NCBI RefSeq assembly: GCF_003611275.1
Contig: NZ_CP020694.1
Span: forward strand, 1 to 64,000
Length of the DNA stretch: 64,000 bases
Source of the DNA: Sulfitobacter sp. D7
Lineage (GTDB): Bacteria > Pseudomonadota > Alphaproteobacteria > Rhodobacterales > Rhodobacteraceae
Reading direction: 5' to 3'
This document shows, piece by piece, positions 12,496-20,452 of the stretch. A model generated the notes under the pieces. That model saw only the letters and a list, made by a program, of their open reading frames with translations. It did not search any database and was not told the DNA's origin. Positions within the stretch are counted from its first letter, which is position 1. Every line of letters begins with the position of its first letter. The translations under genes were made by a program, and so were the position numbers.

Positions 12496-13461
12496 TTACT
12501 CACGCATGACCTTTTCAGACATGTGATTGCAGTAGCCACATAGCCCACTACCCAACATCGTATATTCGTCCAGCGTAATGCCCGCCCCGCACCGGATACA
12601 ACTTTCGTCAAGCACGAAGCCGCATGCGATGCATCCGTTCGCGTCGCCATTTTGCACGTAGGCAACCGGTATGGCGCAATTTGGACAATCGTTAATGACC
12701 GGCTCGCCTCCTTCTGTCGCGGCGATGTAGTTGTCGGCTCCAAAGGCGGCATCCACGACCATTCGAATCGAGTCTTCAGTGTCGAATAAATCACCGCATT
12801 GAGCGCACTTCGCATGAAAGCGTTCAACATCAGTGTTACCCGAATCTTCCTGCCCAATCAGTGATGATCCACAATTCGGGCAGGACATCCGATCAAGGCT
12901 GCCAGGGTCAATGTACCAATCAATCGGCTCGAGTTCGGCCAGACAAACGGCCTGCACCTTCTTGAACGCATCGTGCCGTCCCAATATCACGTCCCAAGTG
13001 TCTCCGAGTTCAGCTTTCGGGTCTTCCCCCAGGATCGCGAAGAAATCGACGACCATGGGAAATGAAGAGGCAATCGCCTCAGAAAGCGCCGCCACCGGCT
13101 CTTTCAGGTGATGGTGCTCAAGCTGGTTCCGCATACCCACCAGCTTTTGAAGATCGCCATCCGGCCACGGCAAACCGAAGTCGGAAAATCGTTTCTTAAG
13201 GTCGTGAAAGCCGATGGTGGTGGGGCCGTCCGGCGCAGCCGCAACGCCACCCGCACCATCCGAAATCGGTTTCACCTTTGCGCCGATCACCTGCATGGGG
13301 TCAGCGTTCGGCGCCGCCCTGACAAGACATTCTTTAGCCAGCAGCAGAAGGCCGGCATAATAGTTCCGGGCGGATGAAATCATCCGGTCGTCCTCGCCGG
13401 TCTGGAAATCTTCGATTCCCATGCGAAGCGACGTAACGGCGTTCTGGAATAGTGCGGACAT
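12496..13461 (-). CDS. HEPN-like domain protein with multiple zinc ribbons
   Basis: The 321-residue protein has an all-helical N-terminal half (1-190) containing RNQLEH (Arg111 to His116). That Rx4H arrangement is the signature of HEPN domains, many of which are metal-independent ribonucleases in toxin and antiviral systems. The C-terminal third is a chain of Cys pairs: CPNC 194, CAQC 219, CPNC 259, CIAC 277, CIRC 288, CGYC 308, enough for three zinc ribbons. It starts three bases after the stop of the PIN-linked gene on the same strand, so both belong to one operon. RNase activity is inferred from family knowledge; HEPN-like folds can also be non-catalytic. Confidence 0.6.
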   Translation of the reverse strand: MSALFQNAVTSLRMGIEDFQTGEDDRMISSARNYYAGLLLLAKECLVRAAPNADPMQVIGAKVKPISDGAGGVAAAPDGPTTIGFHDLKKRFSDFGLPWPDGDLQKLVGMRNQLEHHHLKEPVAALSEAIASSFPMVVDFFAILGEDPKAELGDTWDVILGRHDAFKKVQAVCLAELEPIDWYIDPGSLDRMSCPNCGSSLIGQEDSGNTDVERFHAKCAQCGDLFDTEDSIRMVVDAAFGADNYIAATEGGEPVINDCPNCAIPVAYVQNGDANGCIACGFVLDESCIRCGAGITLDEYTMLGSGLCGYCNHMSEKVMRE

Positions 13462-13464
13462 GGG

Positions 13465-14733
13465 TCAGTTCCCCACTGCTTCAATTAGATCTTGGGCCAC
13501 ATTCAGTACGGCGAAATGCTCCACGGTCCGGCCCACTCGTATCAGTGTTTCAACTGGCTTGGTCAAATTCTCAGCCTCCACTCGGCATAAAACTGCTCCA
13601 GTAATATCGCCCTCTTCAGGGAAAGATATTTCCACGTCGAAGAACTCGGCCTCGCCTTGGTGACGGAATAAATCGCATGTCAGCGCCCCAGTCCTAACAG
13701 GGTGCCCCTCAGGCCAATCATCATAGTAATAGCCCTCAGGATCGTGTGTGGGTATTATCGGGTGTCGCGGAACGATTGGGTCCATGAAGACCCGCTGGTC
13801 CGGCCCCGTCAACGTATTCAGATGCGAAGGACTAATAAGGTCCTGCAATCTTTGGTGTTCCGCTTGCAGGCCAAGTGCCTGCTGGATCGCGGAACTCCCG
13901 CGGGTCAGATCATCAAAAACGCCGCTTTGGTGTAAATTGTCAAAGACTGATCCAGCGCGCGCAGCAGCGTCCAGCACCGATCCGGGTCTTGCAAACCCAA
14001 GGTTGGCCAGATCAACACTGCCGCCCATTGAACGCGACAACTCGGCAATATCGGTGAACCGCGCAGATTGTGGCTTCGGCGGGCGCTTCACCACCCTTTC
14101 GGCCTTTGGGGCAACAGGGGGTATCGAAAGCCGCGTCACAGCCGGATTGTTCGTCGGCTGATCGTGTTCTACATCAATCTCGCGTGATCGCCGGATTATG
14201 AACAATTGGCCCTGCGCCTCGAATGGAATGCGCAGTTTGGATGCGGGGCGTGCCCCGACATTACGAAGTGCAACGCGAACCGTCACTGATGGTTCTCGTT
14301 CCTCGCGGCCCTCATGTAATCGCTCGAGGTCGGATCGGCATTGTGACAGCCATTTCGGATATTCGGTGGTCTTGTATTCTGACACATCTTCGTCGCTGGG
14401 TGCGATGTAAGATATCTCTGCCCCATCGCTTTCGACGCGGGTTTCCGAAACTGAAAAATCAGTCACCTTAGGGTGGGCTGCTTCAAGCCGCTTTACTAAC
14501 TCATCCACTTGGTCAGGAAAAAGTGCGTCAGGAACTTTCCGCACGACATGGGCCGAAATCTCTGCGTCTGTCGCATCCTCAATCTGGATGACCGGTTCCT
14601 GTGACCGATAGGCCGCAATGTCCTTTTCAAGGTCGGCAATCTGGCGATCCTTGTCCGACATAGCTGGTTCACGCTTCCAACTGTCCTCCAGAAGGTGGAA
14701 CTCTACACCCAATGCAGAGGCCGTCATTGCCAC
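13465..14733 (-). CDS. C-terminal part of a frameshifted PIN-domain protein
   Basis: Read from its GTG this frame gives 422 residues. Its first residues (AMTASALGVEFHLLEDSW) look like the last strand and helix of a PIN domain whose beginning is encoded in the next frame upstream. Reading back one base gives DDGG before it, as in the usual PIN ending TDDxG. The rest is unassigned: a charged helix about 25-50, two Ig-like beta regions (about 148-188 and near the C-terminus), and a Pro-rich, low-complexity middle. Skipping one base near 14746 would fuse it to 14741-15136 as one protein of about 556 residues. It may be a pseudogene, a sequencing error, or recoding. Confidence 0.6.
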   Translation of the reverse strand: MAMTASALGVEFHLLEDSWKREPAMSDKDRQIADLEKDIAAYRSQEPVIQIEDATDAEISAHVVRKVPDALFPDQVDELVKRLEAAHPKVTDFSVSETRVESDGAEISYIAPSDEDVSEYKTTEYPKWLSQCRSDLERLHEGREEREPSVTVRVALRNVGARPASKLRIPFEAQGQLFIIRRSREIDVEHDQPTNNPAVTRLSIPPVAPKAERVVKRPPKPQSARFTDIAELSRSMGGSVDLANLGFARPGSVLDAAARAGSVFDNLHQSGVFDDLTRGSSAIQQALGLQAEHQRLQDLISPSHLNTLTGPDQRVFMDPIVPRHPIIPTHDPEGYYYDDWPEGHPVRTGALTCDLFRHQGEAEFFDVEISFPEEGDITGAVLCRVEAENLTKPVETLIRVGRTVEHFAVLNVAQDLIEAVGN

Positions 14734-14740
14734 CCCGCCG

Positions 14741-15136
14741 TCATCTCATCACTTTGACCGACGCAAAACTTTGGTCCTTGGACAGTTCCGAGACGATACC
14801 CACAATCCGGTCATCCACAGCTTCATAGTCCAAAGTGTCCGCGTGTTCGGGATCGGGGCGTGCGTTTGTCATTAGGCGCAAGACGACGCGCGGAGCGGCC
14901 TCTTGGATTACGATTTCGGTTTGGCGATGTTGCAGCATCGCGCGGACCCGACCAAACGTTTCCAAAGCCCGTTTCCGGGTTCTTCCCGTGCCCTTCTTAT
15001 GGCGATCAATCTCCGCCTGAACCGGTTTAGTCAGGCCGATAACGATAGGATCATTTCTGAGTTCTGCACATGGCAAATCCTCCAAGCGCTTGGCCTCAAA
15101 AAATAGGTTAGTGTCGGCAATGTATAAATGCTCCAT
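14741..15136 (-). CDS. PIN-domain ribonuclease, N-terminal part (frameshifted)
   Basis: The frame opens MEHLYIADTNLFFEAKRL, with the Asp of the first PIN strand (IADTN), then VQAEIDRHK and LDYEAVDDRIVGIV, which supply the other acidic residues expected in a PIN metal site. It ends prematurely at KVMR-stop, just before the final conserved acidic strand, which continues in the next frame. I prefer the ATG at 15136, preceded by GAGGGG, over the upstream start at 15157. PIN domains are Mg/Mn ribonucleases found in VapC toxins and in other RNA-cleaving effectors. It heads the leftward PIN-HEPN operon. Confidence 0.6.
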   Translation of the reverse strand: MEHLYIADTNLFFEAKRLEDLPCAELRNDPIVIGLTKPVQAEIDRHKKGTGRTRKRALETFGRVRAMLQHRQTEIVIQEAAPRVVLRLMTNARPDPEHADTLDYEAVDDRIVGIVSELSKDQSFASVKVMR

Positions 15137-15539
15137 AGCGCCCCTCGCATGACCCACGACGAAACCGTCGGCTAATTCCGATTATTTCTTTAGATGCAGA
15201 ACCCACAACATAGGTATTTCGAGACGTTATCGCAAAAGCGAATTTCGTTCGCGGGGCAAGCTTTGATATTGGTTCGTAGCCGTACACATGTTGTGCTTTT
15301 GCGAAAGTCCGCTTCTCAGAGCATCCAGCTGGCCCCTTGCAGCTGCGGCGAATGTCTTCTTCCCGCCCCTCATCCCGGAGGTATTGGCAAACCCAGGAGA
15401 AATTGGGCGCCTGCAGCGAACGTCAGTTCTGTCCGCTCATCAGATCTCAGTACTTGTTGCCACCATCAGAGGTTTCGAGCCCAAACCAGACATATCGCAA
15501 TGTCTTTGCCTGCGGCGAGATCCGTAGTCTACTACCGAA
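15137..15539. other. noncoding stretch rich in degenerate repeats
   Basis: No gene is visible. Three degenerate copies of the dispersed repeat lie here: GCGAAAGTCCGCTTCTC near 15301, TGCGGCGAATGTC (15344-15356) followed by TTCTTCCCGCCCC, and GCAGCGAACGTC (15413-15424) followed by AGTTCTGTCCGC. They are upstream of both the PIN gene and a membrane-protein remnant. Confidence 0.4.
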
Positions 15540-16065
15540 ATGATAGTAGACCGTTCAAAATCTATTGACTGGCCCCTGCTCTTGGCGGAGTTCGCCCCTC
15601 TTATCGTCTTTTCATACTCAGGCCGGGTTTGGGCTCGACATCGCACATCGGTTTTATCTTGGCGCCGGGTTCGCAGCACTTGCGATGGCGTTCTTGGGAA
15701 ATTGTCGACGCTCGTTCGATCCCCTTATCGTCGCCGCTAATCTGTCGCTTTGCTTTGAAGCCATCGCGCTTGCCTCCGGAGTCGCAAGCGTTGTCCATCT
15801 CAGCGCAGTCTGAGGAGGCAGCCTGCTTTGCCATGATGCTTGGGGTCGGGTGGCTCTACTTTGCGTTGTCACCGAGCAATTTGTTTGCGCGTGGTTGATT
15901 AGGAAATCAAAAGCTTCGACAAGGCTCACTTTTTCTTCTTGGCCTGATTGCGGCCAGCTTGATCTGGTCTTTTTTTGGCGCGGCAATGGACTGGACGCAG
16001 CGGTGATTCTTGCGACTACCATCTTTCTGGTCCAGCAGTTCTGGCCCGCGGAAGCCAGTGCTTGA
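15540..16065 (+). pseudogene. decayed integral membrane protein gene
   Basis: Hydrophobic, conserved-looking segments continue across changing frames: DWPLLLAEFAPLIVF from 15540, then GFAALAMAF and RSFDPLIVAANL in the next frame (to about 15813), then EEAACFAMMLGVGWLYFAL in the third, FLLGLIAASLIWSFFGAAM after an in-frame stop at 15896-15898, and finally GNGLDAAVILATTIFLVQQF ending at 16065. At least three frameshifts and one stop are needed to read it as one protein, so it is a remnant of a small multi-pass membrane protein. I cannot name the family with confidence. Confidence 0.5.
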
Positions 16066-16213
16066 GGTCGCACGCCTAAATTCCTGCAGCGAAGCAGTCT
16101 GGGCCGAGCGCGACAGAAGCTGAACTGGGCCCGGCAAATCTATGCTTGGCGAAACTCGAAAGCCTGCTGTGTCCGCATGTCGTTCGCTGGCCTTATTTGA
16201 GTTGTATGTCTGC

Positions 16214-16600
16214 TTAGGTGTCTCGGCTCTCCAGCGCTCGGTAAACGGTCATGCGGGACACGCCGAGATCGCGGGCGATCTGGGCCTTTGCAACGCCCTT
16301 GGCTGCGAGTCTGCGAAATTCCGCATCGTTTACCCTCTTCTGCCGCCCCTCGTAGACACCTTTGACTTTGACTGCCTCGTTACCCGCGCGCTGGCGATCG
16401 CGGATGAATTTCAGCTCCATATCGGCCACCACGCCGAGAACGGTGATAACCATGCGAGTCATATTACCCGCCGTGGTGACTTCCGGTTCAAAAATACGCA
16501 ATGTTGCCCCGATGGCGTCCATTTAATGCACGAGGTTCAGCACATCGCGTGTCGAGCGGTCGAGGCGATCATCACAAAGGATGCAAAACTCCCCTGCTAT
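16214..16600 (-). pseudogene. Tn3-type resolvase remnant (serine recombinase C-terminus)
   Basis: The frame reads DDRLDRSTRDVLNLVH, then a TAA stop (16523-16525), then MDAIGATLRIFEPEV, GNMTRMVITVLGVVADMEL, FIRDRQRAG and a C-terminal helix-turn-helix (AQIARDLGVSRMTVYRALES). This is the latter two thirds of a resolvase/invertase-type serine recombinase. The N-terminal part with the catalytic Ser is missing and an in-frame stop splits what remains, so it cannot function. It abuts the Xre-RES operon on the opposite strand and lies between two copies of TGTATGTCTGC (16203-16213 and 16621-16631). Confidence 0.8.
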
Positions 16601-16603
16601 TGA

Positions 16604-16642
16604 TTTGTCCACATGCAGACTGTATGTCTGCAAGTAGACAAA
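16604..16642. promoter_or_regulatory. dyad operator of the Xre-RES toxin-antitoxin operon
   Basis: Two 17-base half-sites face each other across five bases: TTTGTCCACATGCAGAC on the + strand and TTTGTCTACTTGCAGAC on the - strand, identical at 15 of 17 positions. The element ends 12 bases before the antitoxin ATG. Xre-type antitoxins usually repress their own operon through such paired sites, so this is the likely autoregulatory operator. Confidence 0.65.
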
Positions 16643-16653
16643 AGAGGCTCGAT

Positions 16654-17169
16654 ATGCAGATTGCAAGTTTTTCGAACACTTCGGTTTCCCCCGAGGCCGT
16701 GCAATTTCGTACCATCTCCCGAGGAGATCGCGAGCGGACAAGCGCGCCGGGCTTGCGCGCCTTCCGGGAAATCGCTGATCGGTTCGAAATGAGCGAAGCG
16801 GATCGTATTGCCATCCTGGGTGATCCAGGCCGCTCCACCTATCATCAATGGATGAAGAAGGCGCGTGAACAGCAGCCGCTGACCCTGCCTCTTGATACGC
16901 TGTTACGGATTTCGGCTATACTTGGTATCTACAAGGCGCTGACCATTCTCTTTGAAGATGAGAACCAGGCGTTGGTCTGGCTGAAGGGGCCCCATCAGGG
17001 CACCCTCTTCGCCGGCGCTTCGCCTATGGCCTATATGCTGGAAGGCGGGCACGACGGTCTCATGACCGTGCGCCGGTATCTTGACGCCTGGCGCGGCGGC
17101 AATATGGGGCTTGGGGCACCGGAGGGCAGCTTTGAGGCGGTCACCGAAGACGATCTTGTCTTTGCATGA
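16654..17169 (+). CDS. Xre/MbcA/ParS-type antitoxin of a RES toxin system
   Basis: The 171-residue protein has an N-terminal helical DNA-binding region (about 30-105) and a C-terminal toxin-binding domain of the Xre-MbcA-ParS family (about 105-171, with LVWLKGPHQGTLFAGASP and MTVRRYLDAWRGG). In this family the antitoxin binds and inhibits a RES-domain toxin and represses transcription. The ATG at 16654 is chosen because AGAGG precedes it and the dyad operator lies just upstream; the frame is open further 5' but without a good start. It overlaps the RES gene by ATGA. Confidence 0.9.
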   Translation: MQIASFSNTSVSPEAVQFRTISRGDRERTSAPGLRAFREIADRFEMSEADRIAILGDPGRSTYHQWMKKAREQQPLTLPLDTLLRISAILGIYKALTILFEDENQALVWLKGPHQGTLFAGASPMAYMLEGGHDGLMTVRRYLDAWRGGNMGLGAPEGSFEAVTEDDLVFA

Positions 17170-17840
17170 AGATTTCAGACTACGCGACATCTTCCGCACC
17201 TGCGGGCACAACACGCCTTATCCCCTCACGGTTTCCGCCGATCCCCACCTTTGACGCGGTCGCCACCCCCGACGACCTCGAGGCTGTCATGGAACTGGAA
17301 GGCTGGACAAACGACCGCCTTGTAAGCCCACGGCTCGCGCGTTTGCCCCGCGCGGAATGGGTGTATGGCGTCCCGAATGCCAGCGTCGTCATGGCGGCGT
17401 TTCTGCACGGATCGCCCGGCGGTCTGCGGTTTTCTGATGCGAGCCTCGGGGCGTGGTATGGCTCGACCCATCCCAACACCGCGCTTCTGGAGGTTGCCAA
17501 TGGGCTGCGCAAGGAGATCGCGCTAAGCGCGTTGACGCAGAAATCCGAGACGTATCGCCAATATAAGGCGGACCTTGATGGAGACTACGTCGACATTTTC
17601 GGAGCGCATCCGAAATATCATAATCCCGACGATACGAGTTACCCTGCAGCGCAGGCTTTCGGAGGACGCGTCCGGGCTGAAAGCACGCGCGCCGGTATCC
17701 GCTATGAAAGCGTGCGTCACCCCGGACATGAAAACTGGGTCTGCTTTCGCCCGCCCCTTATCCAGAATGTGGCGCAGGCGCAGCACCTCAGGATCGAAGT
17801 GCCCCGAACCGGTCGGGTGGTTGTGCGTCAGCTCTCCTGA
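17166..17840 (+). CDS. RES-domain toxin (NAD-degrading type)
   Basis: RES toxins degrade NAD+ (the mycobacterial MbcT is an NAD+ phosphorylase) and arrest growth unless bound by the cognate antitoxin. The 224-residue protein carries the landmarks of the family: Arg residues in TTRLIPSRFPP, GLRFSDASLGAWYGSTHPNT with Tyr98, TALLEVA with Glu109, and GIRYESVRHPGHENW with Ser182. Length fits. The ATG lies in the ATGA overlap with the antitoxin, so the two are translationally coupled. All expected active-site positions are present, so the module looks functional. Confidence 0.9.
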   Translation: MKISDYATSSAPAGTTRLIPSRFPPIPTFDAVATPDDLEAVMELEGWTNDRLVSPRLARLPRAEWVYGVPNASVVMAAFLHGSPGGLRFSDASLGAWYGSTHPNTALLEVANGLRKEIALSALTQKSETYRQYKADLDGDYVDIFGAHPKYHNPDDTSYPAAQAFGGRVRAESTRAGIRYESVRHPGHENWVCFRPPLIQNVAQAQHLRIEVPRTGRVVVRQLS

Positions 17841-18160
17841 TCATGGGGTCTGCCCCGGCTCAGTACTAAATCCTACGTTAAGCAAAACTGGTGGTTCCTT
17901 CTCGATGCCGCGATCGGCAGTTCAGAGCCAAAGTAACCGAGTGACTGGCGGAGGTATTAGCAGTTGCAGAAAATACTGGTTCGACAAGAACGGCCCGCAG
18001 CTGACTTTCGTGGCCAACGCAGCGAAGGTCCGAGCTGCGCCCAACATAAATCATTTTGCGCGATGCGGCGAATGGCTGCTTCATGCGAAGGTCTCAGCGC
18101 TCAGCCGCGGGCCGTTCACGTTATTGGAGATCAGGCAAAAAAAGGTGAACGGAACACCTT
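17841..18160. other. noncoding stretch with degenerate repeats
   Basis: No gene is supported. GCAGCGAAGGTC at 18019-18030, followed by CGAGCTGCGCCC, and TGCGGCGAATGGCTGC near 18064 are two copies of the dispersed degenerate repeat. The stretch separates the toxin gene from the 3' end of the convergent TRAP binding-protein gene. Confidence 0.4.
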
Positions 18161-19207
18161 TCAGTCCATAGCATGCCGCATAATGGTGCTGACCTTTTCC
18201 ACTACAAGGCCTGCGTTGGATGCGCCGCTGCTTTCCTGTTCACTGACCCAGCCCGTCTGTACGTCAAGATAACGGCTCGCCGTGGAGAAGGCTTCTATCT
18301 CCGTTTCGTCCAGCCTTCGCACTGTGGCGCCAAGTTTTTCCAAATCCTTCAACTGAGCATCGTAACTCCGATCCATCTCAGCACCTAAGGCCGCATATGC
18401 GGTTTCCGCAGCCCGCTGAATGGCGGCCTTGTCCTCTTGTGACAGTCCGTTCCAGGTGTCGAGGTTCATCACCACAGGATAGAGGTGGCCCAGCCAAAGT
18501 TCCTGGGATACCAGCACATGAGGTGCCTGTTCGTAGACCTTAAGATTGTATCCACTGTCAACGTTGACCATCAGCCCGTCGAGGGTACGCGCAGCGAACG
18601 CATCGTAAACTTGCTGTCCCCACGGTATTCGCACCGACTCTGCGCCAATGTTGCGAAGGAAATCGAGATGCCAGAAGCTGGCGGAGCGCCAAGTGGTTCC
18701 ACCGATTTCATCGAGTGATGCCAGCGGCTCGGCACTGAAAAATGCTACAGGGTACCCTGTGCCCAAAAAGATCGGGATAACGTTGTTATCCGCTAACTCT
18801 TCGGAGAATTCCAGAACCTCGGCATAAACCTCGCGGAAGAAAGAAACCTGCGCGTCGCCGGTCGGACCGACTGGAAAGCTCTTGAATATTTGATGCAGAG
18901 GGAGTGAGTCGGCGGTGTATTCTGGGACCGCGGTGGCGATGTCGGTTACCGCTCCTTCACTGACCGCGCCTAAGGCATCATAGGGAGCAGCAAGCTCGCC
19001 ATCCCAATGGTCCTCAATTTTCAGTCGTCCATTCGATTCCTGCTCAATCGCCGGGAAAAGCACCTCCTTAAGAAACGTCGTGCGCATCTGATCCAACGGC
19101 TGATGATCGGAGTATCTGAGAATGGTTTCGGCGGATGCTGCGGTGGACATCACCGAGGTTGCCAATAGCGCCCACAAGGCTTTTTGGGGCAGGTGTATCG
19201 TTCGCAT
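18161..19207 (-). CDS. TRAP transporter substrate-binding protein (DctP family), orphan
   Basis: The 348-residue protein has a Sec signal peptide (MRTIHLPQKALWALLATSV, with the cleavage region AASAE) and a DctP-type fold, including GGTTWRSASFWHLDFLRNIG and the ALAARTLDG-like stretch AFAARTLDGLMVN. Such periplasmic proteins capture organic acids and hand them to a Q-M membrane pair. The start at 19207 is chosen because GGAGA precedes it and the signal peptide begins there; the frame is open 57 codons further. No dctQ or dctM gene adjoins it, so it may serve a permease elsewhere or be a leftover. It is divergent from a TetR gene. Confidence 0.85.
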   Translation of the reverse strand: MRTIHLPQKALWALLATSVMSTAASAETILRYSDHQPLDQMRTTFLKEVLFPAIEQESNGRLKIEDHWDGELAAPYDALGAVSEGAVTDIATAVPEYTADSLPLHQIFKSFPVGPTGDAQVSFFREVYAEVLEFSEELADNNVIPIFLGTGYPVAFFSAEPLASLDEIGGTTWRSASFWHLDFLRNIGAESVRIPWGQQVYDAFAARTLDGLMVNVDSGYNLKVYEQAPHVLVSQELWLGHLYPVVMNLDTWNGLSQEDKAAIQRAAETAYAALGAEMDRSYDAQLKDLEKLGATVRRLDETEIEAFSTASRYLDVQTGWVSEQESSGASNAGLVVEKVSTIMRHAMD

Positions 19208-19272
19208 CTGAATCTCCGTTCTTTTGATAGGCCGTGATTTTCGGTCGCAGCTGGCAGCGCGAATTTGGGCCG

Positions 19273-19311
19273 TTGTGAAGCTATTTGGTGCAGTATATGA
19301 ATGATTATTCA
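19273..19311 (+). promoter_or_regulatory. candidate TetR operator and promoter in the divergent spacer
   Basis: The 120-base spacer between the TRAP and TetR genes holds TTGTGA (19273-19278), 17 bases, TATGAA (19296-19301), a weak sigma-70-like pair facing the TetR gene, overlapped by the dyad TGAAT-GATT-ATTCA (19298-19311). Placement over the -10 box is as expected for autorepression, but the dyad is short. Confidence 0.3.
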
Positions 19312-19327
19312 GCTTTGGAATTCGCAT

Positions 19328-19978
19328 ATGAAAACAACACATCCTGAGACGCTCAGGCCAAGAAAAACACCGACGCAAGCCAGATCAGCGGCAACCGTTG
19401 ATGCAATATTTGAGGCGACCATTCAGGTTTTGCTGACCGATGGCGGGCACCGGCTGACAACTACCCGGGTGGCTGAGAAGGCTGGAGTCTCGGTCGGGAC
19501 AATGTACCAGTATTTCCCTCACAAGCAGGCGCTGATGTATGCGGTGGTCCATCAGCATCTAACGATTTTTGTCGACGAATTTGAGGCTGCGTGTTTCCGG
19601 CATTGGAACGAACCGATCGACAACATCACACAGGGCATTGTGACTGCCTTCCTCGACATCAAGATACGCCACCCTGATGTGACACGAGCGCTGTACAAAA
19701 TTGCCGACGAATTGGATACTGATGAGCTAAGGTTTGGAACCGCCAAGAGCCTTCAGACAGCCTGCATATCATTGCTCGGTAGCGCGCGTGATGCCACCTT
19801 TGAGAACTTGCCGGAGATAGCGTTCACTCTGCTCACAGCCATGAACGGAACCACAAGAGCGGTTTTCGAGTTTGGTGCCGAGCCCGAGATGGTAGAAATG
19901 TTACATATCCAATTGTTGGCATTATGCCGTGGTTACCTTCATATATCGGCAGTGCAGCGCTCGAACGTCTCTCACTGA
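19328..19978 (+). CDS. TetR-family transcriptional regulator
   Basis: The 216-residue protein starts MKTTHPETLRPRKTPTQARS and has a TetR helix-turn-helix at about 20-70 (ATVDAIFEATIQVLL, LTTTRVAEKAGVSVGTMYQYF, PHKQALMYAVV). The C-terminal ligand-binding domain resembles those of regulators annotated TetR/AcrR. The ATG at 19328 is preferred over the one at 19301 because the helix-turn-helix spacing is normal and the upstream part covers the promoter. Divergent placement suggests that it controls the TRAP binding-protein gene; ligand unknown. Confidence 0.88.
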   Translation: MKTTHPETLRPRKTPTQARSAATVDAIFEATIQVLLTDGGHRLTTTRVAEKAGVSVGTMYQYFPHKQALMYAVVHQHLTIFVDEFEAACFRHWNEPIDNITQGIVTAFLDIKIRHPDVTRALYKIADELDTDELRFGTAKSLQTACISLLGSARDATFENLPEIAFTLLTAMNGTTRAVFEFGAEPEMVEMLHIQLLALCRGYLHISAVQRSNVSH

Positions 19979-20452
19979 AGCCCGCTCGTCCTGCTATGAT
20001 AGTGACGGGTTTGGTTCGCACTCTCATATGAATATGTTCTGTCAAACTACCGATTGATTGTTGAACAGTTCGCCGAACCGGACATTGGCGCACTTGCATT
20101 GAACGTCTACTTTGTCCGCATAGCAGAACTTGATGCAAACCGCAGCGAAGGTCAGCTCTCCGCCCCTTTTGGTGTCGATCGACGCGAACGGCCCAGAGCC
20201 GCCATTCAGACGTATAAGAGCGAATGTCCCGTTCAGATTAACTCGGACAAGAAGACCTTCAGAAGGTACTGATGCGATGATTTTCCGGAAGTCATTCGTC
20301 AGGCTCCTTCAATCTGAATGCGCAATCAATAGCGAATGAGGTCTGCCAGACATTTGACGAAGACCACCCCCTCAGATCGCATGGCGAAGTGCGGGTGATA
20401 TCAATATTTGGGGAAATTCCGGTTATCCGGATGGGCGCTGCCAAGAGCGCTT
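19979..20452. other. noncoding stretch with one repeat copy
   Basis: No gene is supported between the TetR gene and the 3' end of the LysR gene. GCAGCGAAGGTC at 20142-20153, followed by AGCTCTCCGCCCC, is one of the best copies of the dispersed degenerate repeat. Several short frames exist but none has a ribosome site or a recognisable product. Confidence 0.4.

Noticed and set aside
16523..16741. separate 72-codon minus-strand gene upstream of the resolvase fragment
   Set aside because: It is in the same frame as the resolvase fragment and ends in its sequence; it is part of the pseudogene, and its 5' half covers the toxin-antitoxin operator.
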